NCBI GenBank assembly: GCA_024180945.1
Contig: JAKSGN010000023.1
Coordinates: 992,001 to 1,056,000 of the forward strand
Reading direction: 5' to 3'
Source: Macrophomina tecta
Lineage: Eukaryota; Ascomycota; Dothideomycetes; Botryosphaeriales; Botryosphaeriaceae
Length of the DNA: 64,000 nt
The notes under the pieces are model-generated. The model saw nothing but the letters and a program-made list of their open reading frames with translations, had not been told where the DNA came from and made no database searches. Made by a program: the position numbers and the translations under genes. Each line of letters starts with the position of its first letter. Positions within the stretch are counted from its first letter, which is position 1. Shown here piece after piece: positions 34,901-43,218 of this stretch.

Positions 34901-36716
34901 ACTCGATATGAGTGGTCCACTCGTGTTGGTTGTAAGCAGGAGTCATCTGAATGAGGTCAGATGAGACTCGGAAGAACGGCTCGTTGCGAGCTTCCTCTGG
35001 TGATGAGTCTCGCGCGATAAGCTGATGAGCTTTCGCACGGGCGCAGACGTCGCAGTGTGTAGGCATAATGTTATTGGTGAATGTTGCGCCAGTGACTGCG
35101 GTAGGCAATGCCTTGATGGCATGGTGATTGGCATGAGCAAAGACTCCATGCCACTGTTCAGCTGGGAGACTACGGGTGGCCGCAGCGCTCGTGATAGCCG
35201 ATGAGGGCTCTGCTCGGTGCAGTTCAAGGAAGAACTGACCTTCAGAAGGTGTAAGGACGCATACCGTAGTGTTGTCCTTGTAGAGACGGGGTCTCTTAGT
35301 ATCCATATGAACGCCTTTCTCATTGCACTTAGCAATAGAGACGAGGTTTCCCATAAACGATGGGACGTATGCTACGTCACGCAGGGTAATAACCTTGCTC
35401 GTTTTACCATTGCTGGTATTGACGGTAACATTGCCAAAGCTCTTGACCGGTACACGCGTAGTGCCACAAATGATAAAGTCCTCTGGGCCTGCATTGCGTG
35501 TCTTAGTGAACCTCTTACGCATATGCTTGTTGCACACGTGATGAGTAGTGCCAGTGTCGGCAATCCACGAGAGCTCCAACGTGGTTGGACGTGAGTCTCG
35601 TTGAGCAACGAACGACTGTGCAATAATAGCTGCAAAGGACTTGATAGAGCCTTGCTCGTCATCACTATTGTCCTCACTGGCAGGCGCATTAGGCTTGGGC
35701 TCCTTGCCCTTACCCTTTTGCTGCTTGTTGCCTTGTATATGAGATGTTGGCGGCGAGCCGCGCTTGAGGGCAGTTTCCACCTGCGCTTTAATCTTGTCAT
35801 TCTTCATGAGCTTGAGGATCTTGTCCTGGACCTTCTTGTCAGGTTTGAAGTCGGTAGGACGATCAGGCGCGTTCGGGTTAAGGTAGAAGCATAGGTAATA
35901 CCAGTGATAGTCACCACAGAGGCACTTGAGAGGCTTCTTGGGCTGCTCGTCACCTCGTAGAGTGGCTGCGAAGGTCGTACGAGTCTTGTTCATTGTGAGT
36001 GCTTGCTTCTGGCGAGCATGCTCACGATAGTCGACAATGACGTCTGAAACGTCAAGCGTCTTGGTACCCAGTCGTAGCTCACGAAGGATAGGGCTGGCGT
36101 ATTCTGAGTCGTGTTGCATGATAGGCTTGAGGAATGCGTTTACTCCTCGTGAGCCTTCGACGTCAGAGAGGCCGAGAGAGCGTGCTTTGAATACACACTC
36201 CTCCCATTGTGTGAGCCACTTTTCGGTGCCCTGGGCAGTTGGAGGCTTCTCAAGCTCGCGGAGCTTATTGAGAATGAACTCCTGTTGTGTAGAGACGGAA
36301 GGTTGGAGTCGTGCCTGCAAGGCACGCAACTGCGCATAAGGATGAGAGTCCTCGATTTTGCGCAGGAGCGGCAGCAACGGCTGTGACACTGAGTCCTCAA
36401 TGAGCGATGAGAGGTCATTGAGCTCTCGCATCTGCCTATCATACTCCTTCTTGTCTTCCTTATAGTCCTCACGCTTCCACTTGTGCTCCTCACGAGCAGT
36501 GTCGGTGATTTCGCCCGTAGGTAATGGAGGCTTGGTGGGCGCGATTGGCGGTTGCGGACGTGAGTCCTTAGTTGGGTCAATGTAGTTAAATACGCGAGCT
36601 TTCTTTGCACGCGATTGGACGATGAAAAACCATTCATCCCAGTCTTGTGACGACTTGAGGACGATGATTGGCTTCGAAGACGACATGGTGGGGGACGAAC
36701 AAGTGTTATTCGTCAA
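31950..36716 (-). CDS. Copia Gag-Pol polyprotein (1588 aa, intact)
   Basis: One uninterrupted frame encodes the domains in Copia order. A Gag region is followed by a Cys-containing segment (CLCGDYHWYYLCFY). Next come an aspartic protease (WIADTGTTHH, near residue 386), an integrase zinc site and core (HGVFAHANHH near 520, CDVCARAKAH, APYTPAQNGHAERT), a reverse transcriptase (YGLKESPALW, catalytic FFVDDII near 1262) and RNase H (TTSTTEAELLAL near 1472). Integrase before RT defines Ty1/Copia. No stop, frameshift or RIP-type change is seen. With identical LTRs, this indicates a very recent and possibly active element. Confidence 0.95.
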   Translation of the reverse strand: MTNNTCSSPTMSSSKPIIVLKSSQDWDEWFFIVQSRAKKARVFNYIDPTKDSRPQPPIAPTKPPLPTGEITDTAREEHKWKREDYKEDKKEYDRQMRELNDLSSLIEDSVSQPLLPLLRKIEDSHPYAQLRALQARLQPSVSTQQEFILNKLRELEKPPTAQGTEKWLTQWEECVFKARSLGLSDVEGSRGVNAFLKPIMQHDSEYASPILRELRLGTKTLDVSDVIVDYREHARQKQALTMNKTRTTFAATLRGDEQPKKPLKCLCGDYHWYYLCFYLNPNAPDRPTDFKPDKKVQDKILKLMKNDKIKAQVETALKRGSPPTSHIQGNKQQKGKGKEPKPNAPASEDNSDDEQGSIKSFAAIIAQSFVAQRDSRPTTLELSWIADTGTTHHVCNKHMRKRFTKTRNAGPEDFIICGTTRVPVKSFGNVTVNTSNGKTSKVITLRDVAYVPSFMGNLVSIAKCNEKGVHMDTKRPRLYKDNTTVCVLTPSEGQFFLELHRAEPSSAITSAAATRSLPAEQWHGVFAHANHHAIKALPTAVTGATFTNNIMPTHCDVCARAKAHQLIARDSSPEEARNEPFFRVSSDLIQMTPAYNQHEWTTHIECTKSNYAFTRTHVLKSDCNTLILDILSMIERRFDALTAFFRIDGERSLNTAFKNELKRRGITLEVSAPYTPAQNGHAERTGYSIVIKARAMRIGANLPERLWPETVLAATYIHNRTPSKVLKWKTPFELAHGTKPNVAHMRVYGCKAYALNKTITRSDKLQERALVGYLIGYDSTNIYRIWYPPGDRIIRTRDVTFDESSKYSPDEQEDYYDIEEAEEEPQEVVPRILLHSEDLITADSSSSEDEEVTHAQTARVIEQPAPSPDRQQQGTPPNEPDEQQPHLLTPLPSTRDDNTPQPPGDDELPSSYALSDPPTLGGEDEEQQQERRLGRLLPVQYDTEPDPGAARGNRAPLAARINADPNPNLIIEGPRTRRRAAHAAKVITNAHCEQTFLAASMSAILTTACTSNHERSQQPTIGNIGTPQATPGSSSLLEAQSTTHENPPPSYQLEELPPLPRIHRDDLPPEPRYYKDILKHQLKPYLFQALYRELQEGNGKGVWVVVDEDQSRKANKEVIPLTWVFKYKFDEKGYLTKVKARVCVRGDLQVSYQDTYAATLAFRIFRTLMAIVCAFDLEMWQYDVVNAFPHVPLDQPTFCKAPEGMTLPHGKILLLKKALYGLKESPALWQKHFQATLKDLGLEPVPDAPCLYANEHLFVFFFVDDIIMAFAKKDEAFAHAFEQDLFQRYEMRKIGEVQWFLALRIVRDRNKGLLWLSQESYLTSLKAKYNVKESSVATPLPAEDPPTPNDDAHATPQDIHTYQSKMGSVQFAAISTRPDIGHACSALSAYLTNPSKRHLYLAQRLLEYLVNTKDLAIVYQADVEDDQRIFVPSSDASFANDAATRRSHQGSLMMLFGGPVDWKASKQPTVTTSTTEAELLALSETAKQAYWWRRFFRGIQFEPGHLIQIECDNTQTLRLMEENVGKLVTKLRHVDIHHHWLRQEAQAGNVHFKWTPTAQMIADGLTKPLSKQKHAHFVQGLGLSPLQQ

Positions 36717-36979
36717 GAGGCGTGGTAGATCGAACCAAACAAGGTCGAGCTAGCCAGGAACATGTATCAGACACTTAAGATGCTCAGCGATGAGGCAAAC
36801 AGTCGTGTCGTGATGATTGTTGATGAGATGACGCGTGGAGGAAAGCCGTCGCACGGTCGCAATGTGTTACAACGGGGTGCAACAACACGGTGTCCTTCTG
36901 GATGCCGCAGAGAGGACGTTATAAGCGTATGAGACGCTTATACGGTGATCAAACGATGAATAACGACTTTGGAAGTGAT

Positions 36980-36993
36980 TCCGGGCTCATAAC
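36980..36993 (-). promoter_or_regulatory. Copia primer-binding site for half-tRNA (initiator Met)
   Basis: Next to the 5' LTR the plus strand reads CCGGGCTCATAAC, which matches the anticodon stem-loop of initiator methionine tRNA around its CAT anticodon. The element therefore appears to be primed by an internal tRNA fragment, as in Drosophila copia, rather than by the 3' CCA end. Confidence 0.65.
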
Positions 36994-37139
36994 TGTTGAA
37001 TAATTGATGAACGAAAGTGATTCATTGATGATGGCATGAAGAGGGAGAGGGTAGGTGACCCGACCGCCTCTTATACGAGCGATTGCGACTAAGCTATCTG
37101 GTGTTGCAAAAGCAATATGAAAACACGTGATATCCAACA
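36994..37139 (-). repeat. Copia 5' LTR (146 bp)
   Basis: Identical to the LTR at 31665-31810 and followed on the right by the TCTGG duplication and the helicase 5' exon. Transcription of the element would start here on the minus strand. Confidence 0.95.
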
Positions 37140-37815
37140 TCTGGGCTCCCCCGTTGACATCGATGATTCTCGAAAACACGAGAAAGACGGCCTCGAATAC
37201 GTTTGGAAGCGAATGTGAAATCGCATTGCAGTCGCCCAGGAGGTTTATAAGAATCTCAGCCGTAAAAGAAAAGATCCTGATGGCCCTTTGGCCAGACAGA
37301 CCATAGAGAGAGGTGAATATGTCGCCGAGTGGCTGCTCGAGGATTACTGACGACATGACGTCTGGGTGCGCCAGTGTTTGGAAAAAGGGCAGGTATTGGC
37401 TCATGAACCTGCGCATCTTCAGTCTCTCGGGGACTGTTCCCAGGTCTTGATCAGCCAGTTCTTTGATACACAACAAGCCTCCGTCAGAAGCAAGTTCTGA
37501 AATTACGGCCTGGCGTATCTCAGGATCGATTGCGACGAGTTCGGAGGCCTTTTGGAAAAATTTTGAGAGTGCAGGACCAAACGGAGGAGTCTGTCCAACA
37601 TTTTTGGGGATCTGAAATCTCCACTTGCGAAAGTCCGCTTCGGAAGTTGAGACAGGATGGTCTGCCGCGGATTTTTGCCTGGAGAGCTGAGTTGATCCTC
37701 TTCCCGTCCTATCACTGCTAAGTGAATTTTGCAAGTCATGCGAAAACTTGCAGGTCTCCCCGAAACGGCAGCCTTCACTCCGTGTAACATAGCGACAAGC
37801 CCGTCGTTTCTCCAT

Positions 37816-38589
37816 AAGGATGCTGTCCTGAGGAATTTCGGTTATGGTGCTGTTGAAATGGGAGTAAGGTAGGCTCAAGAATGAGAAGAGACATGAGTAC
37901 GCTGCCGCGAAGCAAAAACCCCCTGCGCCCCACGGATGTGCTCGTGTGTGCGTGTGAGCTGGTTGGAGGGGGGAGGGAAGGGAAGAGAGGGGGTTTGGGG
38001 GGGGAGCGGGATTGCTGTGGCGTGAGTTGTTTCGACGACTGAAACAAGAGGAAAAGGAAAGTTGCATAACGGTGAGACGGCTTTACGCGTCCCGTCATTC
38101 TTGTCGAATAAAGCGCGCCTTGGTTTCCGTCCTCAAGCTTTTTTATCGAATCAAGGTCGACCACGATGACGGCGAAAGGAACCACTAAAAGCGCCATCTA
38201 CTAGTTAGCACCATAGAGCAAGAAAAGGAAAAAAAAAAGCTTCATATGACAATCATTAGCATAATGACCTTGCCGGCGTCGATGTTTGTATATTCATTGG
38301 TCAGCCAAAGGTGGATAGCTTAAGTCCACAGTGTGGTAGCCTGGCACCATCTGCGTCGTTTTCAACCTAGTATGATTCAAAGGTTGATAAAGCCAAATTC
38401 TCTGCTTTCGTTCCAATTCGTGATTGCATAAATCCATGTAATGGGAGGGGAACCCTGCGTTAGGGCTCTGCGGTTGAATTGCCTTGATGGTAATCCCACA
38501 TTTAACCGGGGGGAATGCGGTAACTTAGATGCGTTATTCAATTTAGGGCTTCGATTGAACGGGGACCTAAAGGTAGCTTAGTGAAACCC
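37816..38589. other. Upstream region of the ZNFX1-like gene
   Basis: The open frame continues upstream to 38067, but that part is low-complexity and unlikely to be coding. Short GT-rich and T-rich tracts are visible. The likely promoter and 5' UTR of the helicase lie here, next to a LINE fragment. Confidence 0.5.
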
Positions 38590-39540
38590 CGGACAGCGGC
38601 GCCCGATTGAAGTCCGTGGCACTTGCGGACGTTATGCGGGCTATCTCTCGAGCGTGGGCCAAGGAACTTGATGGCATCAAGGAGGGGCGCTTTACTCGCA
38701 CACTCGATAGAGCGCTATCACAAAACCACACTAGGAAGCTGTACGACAAGCTCAACGCGGCGGAGGCGGCAGTGATTGCTCAGCTAAGGACTTCGAGATC
38801 AAGATTGAATGAGTCGCTCCACAAAATCAGAAGAGCGGATTCCCCACGGTGCGCGTGCGGACGCGGAGAAGAAACAGCCAAGCAATTTCTACTTGAGTGC
38901 ACTCGCTTGTCTGAACAGCGTGCGGAGCTTCAGAGAGCGGTAAGAAAGAGATTCGGTGATATTTCGTATATGCTAGGTGGATGGTCAGGAACGAAGCGGC
39001 CGGACGGAACGTACCTCGACGGACTAGCGGAAAGATGGAAGGCTGACATAGCAACCGTCAAGGCGACGGCGGCGTTCGCGATTGCGACAGGACTGCGGGC
39101 AGTCATAGAGTGATGAAGCTGAGGAAGCCATCATGGAGCCTAGAGTCTGACCAGCTGCCACGCCGCTACAGGGACTGGCAGCACTTAGGAGAATGTCCTA
39201 AAGATTGGCCAGACGTAGCTTAAAAAAACCACGGCTCATGTTGGCAGACTATCTCGCTTGCCTATTTTATTTTATTCCCTTTTCGTTTTTTTTTTTTCTT
39301 TTTCACTTTTTTGCAATTTTCCTTCCTTTCTTTCTGTCTTTGCTCTACCTTCCTTCTCTACTGAAATGTGTGCCCGACGTAGCTTTCTTATGCTCTGGTT
39401 TTGTAGTGAGGGCTTTGAATGAACCTGGAAGCAGTATAGGTAAACGTCTGCTCAGCGCTAGCTCTTCCCTATGGCCTGTGGAGGCCGACGGGGTGTATGA
39501 ATCATCATCATCATCATCATCACCATCATCATCATCATCC
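38590..39540 (+). mobile_element. 5'-truncated Tad1-type LINE, 3' end with (ATC)n tail
   Basis: The region carries the end of a LINE ORF2, a 3' UTR with GGAGGCCGACGGGGTGTATG and a tail of ATC repeats (about 39499-39540). A second copy of the same ORF end and 3' UTR lies on the minus strand at 46605-47890, and a 44-bp stub of the same 3' end at 42110. The exact 5' junction is not determined. Confidence 0.8.
38607..39113 (+). pseudogene. LINE ORF2 C-terminal fragment (RNase H/zinc-knuckle end)
   Basis: The 168-residue open frame has a Cys motif CACGRGEETAKQFLLEC, the CCHC-type end of Tad1-like ORF2 proteins, and a C-terminal helix DIATVKATAAFAIATG. That helix is closely matched by sequence near 47030-47090 on the opposite strand. 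Reverse transcriptase and endonuclease are missing, so it is a truncated fragment despite being open. Confidence 0.75.
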
Positions 39541-39543
39541 TGC

Positions 39544-40135
39544 TGTGCCGCAATGCTGCCTTCGGGGTCAAGCCCATCATCCACCTTACCTCATGCACCT
39601 GTCTCCTCATCTTTTCCTTCTCCTTCTCCTTTTCCTACAATGTGCTGTGCCGCAGAGCTTTCTTCGAAATACTGGCCATCCCCCGCTTCACGTCGCGTTC
39701 CCCTCACCTCATCCCTTCGCTCTCATCCCCCCGTGCCACAATGCTGCTCTTGAACTGACCATCATCCATCGCGCCTCACGTGCACGCCTCTGCGCTTACC
39801 ATATTTTTTGCAGGCCTATGCTTCCTCCTTACAGATTTGTGCCCCTAACCAGAATGACCCCGGCAAGACCCCCGCCAGTGTGGAGACACAGTAGATGTGT
39901 TAAGAATATGCTCAGCTCAATAAAAGAAGAGTAAGGTAGATCGCATGGCTGCTCATGTGTATCTGACTTCCACTGAGACGGCACAATGGGCTTAAAACCC
40001 TCTCACCGTCAAGCCGAGAATCTATACATGCCTCTGCCTTCTTCATTCTCCTCCACACAAGCTAAATTGACTAAATCGGTTGTCTTCGAACCACCCTGAT
40101 CCGTCCCCGAATCTCCGTTTCAATCTGCTCCGCTG
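39544..40135. other. Pyrimidine-rich spacer with degenerate TGCTGTGCCGCA repeats
   Basis: A motif like TGCYGTGCCGCAATGCTG occurs about three times (near 39541, 39640 and 39735) within CT-rich sequence. No gene is supported. Confidence 0.45.
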
Positions 40136-40354
40136 TCAAGGCATGCACAGGAAAATGCTTTCTCCGTCCAAGTAACCAACCCCAACGAGATGCTGGCCGT
40201 CGTAAGGACATACGTAGTTCTTAATATCTACGTTCGTGTGGCCACCAGCTCTGCATGAGAAGTATATCCCGGTAACGACGGTCGAGACTCCGATCGAGTT
40301 GACAGAATAGCCCTCAGAAGCTCTCAAAGGTTGTGATGGACGATCGGTGCGCAT
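40136..40354 (-). CDS. Small hypothetical protein (72 aa)
   Basis: An open frame of 72 residues has four Cys and a segment YVCPYDGQHLVGVGYLDG. No family is recognised and no signal peptide is convincing. Chance occurrence cannot be excluded. Confidence 0.25.
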   Translation of the reverse strand: MRTDRPSQPLRASEGYSVNSIGVSTVVTGIYFSCRAGGHTNVDIKNYVCPYDGQHLVGVGYLDGESIFLCMP

Positions 40355-40589
40355 GAGAGGATGAGGACTGTGTTGATTGTTAACGAGTGTATCTAGCTAT
40401 CAATATATAGAAAGGAGTGATAGTAGGCAACCGGCCTAGTGTAAGCAGTGGGAGGCAGTAATAGGCAGTAGTAGGCAACTATGCGCACAGACGCCCACAT
40501 CTCGAAGAAGTTAACAGTATATGTCCTAAAAAAGGATTTATATAAAATCTTACATTTGCTGCTCGATATAAGTCTTTTTATCTCATCCC

Positions 40590-40841
40590 TCAAAGAGTAG
40601 GTGTCAGCAGAACTGCAGCACAGGCAGCTTGACACGACCCAAATGCTGTGTTGCAGGCTACTATTGAAGCCGGAGCGGTCGCTCCCAATGTGGCGCCCCA
40701 TGTGAAACCTGCGGCCGCATAACAGGCAGCTACAACGCCAGCGCATCCCGCCTGGCATATGCCATATGCAGCCGGACCCGCATTTGCAAAGCTCTGGAGC
40801 ATAAGAACTCCACCGATGAATTTCTGACGTGATGGTCGCAT
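40590..40841 (-). CDS. Zygote-specific-class-V-like small cysteine-rich protein (83 aa)
   Basis: An 83-residue protein. After a short N-terminus with a hydrophobic stretch, it has AYGICQAGCAGVVAACYAAAG, then GATLGATAPASIVACN and FGSCQAACAAV. This Cys-containing, Ala-rich pattern is what I know from widespread small fungal proteins annotated as 'zygote-specific class V copy B gene protein'-like. Function is unknown; the Cys pairs suggest disulfide-linked helices. Single exon, isolated between repeat relics. Confidence 0.7.
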   Translation of the reverse strand: MRPSRQKFIGGVLMLQSFANAGPAAYGICQAGCAGVVAACYAAAGFTWGATLGATAPASIVACNTAFGSCQAACAAVLLTPTL

Positions 40842-42096
40842 TGTGTCTAATGATTATTGTTAAAACAAATGTTAGGCAGCAGTATAGAATTGCACAAACC
40901 TACGTCTTCGTGCAATTTACAGGTTTGCAGAGACTTTGAGAGTTGAAGGGAGAGACCGGCATCTGCACGCAGAAGGTTAATATATCTACCCGTCAATTGT
41001 TGTTTGACATCATGGTGATGTAAAGGTGAGTAGGCTGTGCACGTTGCGGGGTTTCAGGTTGTTACCACGGGATGTAAGTGTAGACTTGTAGCGAGGTGTA
41101 CGTGCTTATAGAGTACGTGAAGGGACCCATGGTATGACATACTCTACTAGTTAGTATTGTGCAACATTATTTAGAATGCGGTATTCTCATGTGAGAATGC
41201 ACTCGGGCAAACCACTTCCACACTAGCTCAGCTATTCCACTTGTCAAGTACTTGAACTTCGGGCCCTATCTACGAGCTCTCAATCGACTAAGTCAATGCT
41301 AATGGTGCAAAAACATAGTCTGGCTGTTTAAGCGTGGTATAAGAAGACTATTTCGCTCCATGCACATCCGGTATGACACCCAAAATTTATAAATGAATAT
41401 GCGCGTGTCCAATAACCAAGAGCGTAGGAGAAGAGATGCTAGTCTCAAAAGGCTTAGTGCTTGATAGATCAGCACGAGTAGCGCCGACTGAAAATTCTTA
41501 GGCAGAGCATCCTTTGTGTGCAGTATGATTTGCTTTGGGAACTTAGCGCATCATGCAGGCTACAAGGTCGTTGATTGAGAGCAGGCGGAGGTTCACGGCC
41601 GAGCCGCCAAATTTTTTCCAAAGTGACGAGGACTCTCGACTCAAAGCAGTCAAGAATAAAGACTTTGGTAACTAGGTAAGATTGCCATGTTTCATCCGCC
41701 AGCTGCCAGTGTATTCCATCGACTTAATCTACATCGAAAGGAGAAGGCGTTGTCCGATTGAATATCTTTCTCACTAGCGTGGCAATCAGCTGTAGCATGG
41801 GCTAGACCACACAGACGTGGTTGCGTGCATGCGTGCTGACAAGTGTTACCGAGCGTGCCGGGCCCCATGCACTCCAGAATGCACTTTAACAAGGGTACCT
41901 CATGCATGCAGGTGTCTGGGCATTCAATTTACGGTTCGGGCTTATGACACCACAAAGCAACTTGCTACAAGTGGTTGCAGCCGGCTCAAATCTCGATTTC
42001 TGATGGAAAATGAGCTCAATCACCTCCGTTATGCTATTGGATAAGCCTATTAGCTTAGCCATTAATTCTGAGACGCCTCGGGGCTTCACACCAGAG
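40842..42096. other. Intergenic region, no supported gene
   Basis: About 1.25 kb of mixed composition with only short random ORFs. Its right edge is the target site of a LINE stub. Confidence 0.5.
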
Positions 42097-42109
42097 GCTC
42101 TAGGAGAAC

Positions 42110-42153
42110 TATGGCCCGTGGAGGCCGACGGGGTGTACGAATCATCATCATCA
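42110..42153 (+). mobile_element. 44-bp 5'-truncated LINE insertion with 13-bp target duplication
   Basis: The 44 bp match only the last bases of the LINE 3' end (GTGGAGGCCGACGGGGTG) plus an ATC tail. GCTCTAGGAGAAC stands exactly on both sides (42097-42109 and 42154-42166). This is a target-primed reverse-transcription event that stopped almost at once. Confidence 0.9.
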
Positions 42154-42166
42154 GCTCTAGGAGAAC

Positions 42167-42504
42167 CAAGCAATCAAGTCACTCATTCATCAATTTTGGC
42201 CGATCAAGCGCAAATTCCATCAAAAACCTATGTCGAGAGCCCGTCTTACTGGATATTTTGACGGAAGTAGCACGAGGAATTAATTTCACAGGCAAATCAC
42301 AGACTATGACGCTTACACTACGTAATATGGCCTATGATATGACCTGAGCAAAGTCGGTGAGTCGTATAGCGGAACTCGGAAAAGATAGTATTAAACGATT
42401 ATCGTTGTGTGAAGATGCCGCCCTTCGTTGAATTATGTTAATAATACTAAATACCCACGTAGCTGAATAACAACCTGTTCTTTCAATAAGGCAGTGAAGG
42501 TTTG
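42167..42504. other. Spacer
   Basis: No gene or recognised repeat lies between the LINE stub and the solo LTR. Confidence 0.5.
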
Positions 42505-42705
42505 TGTTGAACAGTGAGGAATTGAGGTCCACTGCTGCCTCATTGAACTATGCTGAAGCTACTGATTATATACACGAATGAGGGCCATGAGTGCTCAGGT
42601 GCTGGTGTTTCAGTGATGAGGTGATTCTGAAGGATCTGAAACTGTGGCTGTAAAAAGCAAACAATAACGGCAGGCAAGAACGGCAAATGGTGATGATGGT
42701 TGACA
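42505..42705. repeat. Probable solo LTR (201 bp)
   Basis: Starts TGTTGAACAGTGAGG and ends TTGACA, with GTTTG on both sides (42500-42504 and 42706-42710). A diverged copy with the same start and related end lies at 63415-63633. No internal retrotransposon sequence is present, so it is best read as a solo LTR. Confidence 0.75.
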
Positions 42706-42710
42706 GTTTG

Positions 42711-43218
42711 TAACGAATGTGAACCGCATAAGTACTTATATGCAGGGAGTAATGCAGAGACTATAAGGGTCGTATTTGATAAGCATAAGCAAACAAAACA
42801 ATGATGATAACTAGTAACATTAGGCGATGCTGGTTGACAGATAACGTTAGATGTACTTTATAATAATCTAAACAACTTAGATTTGCAACCAGGGTTTACT
42901 GTATTGTCTTTTCCGTTTCGGCGGGTATTGTTGAGAAGGAAGTCTTTAATTACGTTGTATTCGAATATAAAGCGATAATATTAAACGTGGAGCGAGTAAT
43001 TGCAGTGAATAACCCGTTTGAGACGTCGCGTCTTCAAGAGAGTGGACGCGTTTTGTTAGTGGTGCTGATGCACTCGCTTATCCAACACGTTATATTCCAG
43101 ACATACTTCTAATAATAGACCTATCGATTGTTAATTTCTTATAGTCAGCGGTCCAAAAACATCCTCATATAATGTAACATTGACGCCTAATGAATCCGCA
43201 TCCGGAGCTAAGAACAGT
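42711..43218. other. AT-rich spacer with a pogo-type end relic
   Basis: No gene. It contains the relic element end described at 43028-43090. Confidence 0.5.
43028..43090. repeat. Relic end of a pogo-type element
   Basis: The sequence CGCGTTTTGTTAGTGGTGC, then CACTCGCTTATCC and ACACGT before TA resembles the right end of pogo-1, with only one recognisable AAGCGAGTG box. No partner end was found. Confidence 0.45.

Larger units (their letters stand above)
31665..37139 (-). mobile_element. Full-length Ty1/Copia retrotransposon with identical LTRs
   Basis: The element is 5475 bp and reads right to left. Both ends are the same 146-bp LTR (TGTTGGATATC … AATTATTCAACA on the minus strand), with no mismatch found by eye. 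The host duplication TCTGG stands at 31660-31664 and 37140-37144. A tRNA-primer site, an intact Gag-Pol ORF and a purine-rich tract are in the expected order. It lies in the same orientation as the disrupted helicase gene. Confidence 0.97.
26477..37815 (-). pseudogene. ZNFX1-like NFX1-type helicase (CCCH and RZ fingers), exon interrupted by a Copia insertion
   Basis: The host coding sequence is 37815-37140 and 31659-26477. Skipping the element and one copy of the 5-bp duplication leaves one uninterrupted frame of 1952 codons plus stop. The N-terminus has a CCCH finger (spacing C-X8-C-X5-C-X3-H). Helicase motifs are GPPGTGKS at about 638-645, EEAGEVLESH, GDHLQLRP, DNFQGEE and NVLLSRAQ. Several Cys-rich NFX1 repeats follow. 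An RZ-type finger (WYYCGNGHPF … GECGMPM … CPQCGEPAGG) ends the protein. Family knowledge: ZNFX1-type helicases act in RNA silencing and RNA surveillance. The start is the ATG just before the CCCH finger; the open frame extends to 38067. As sequenced, the gene is split at codon 226, though the helicase part alone remains open. Confidence 0.92.

Noticed and set aside
37816..38067. N-terminal extension of the ZNFX1-like protein
   Set aside because: The frame is open but encodes low-complexity Ser/Pro/Phe-rich sequence; the ATG at 37815 right before the CCCH finger is the more likely start.
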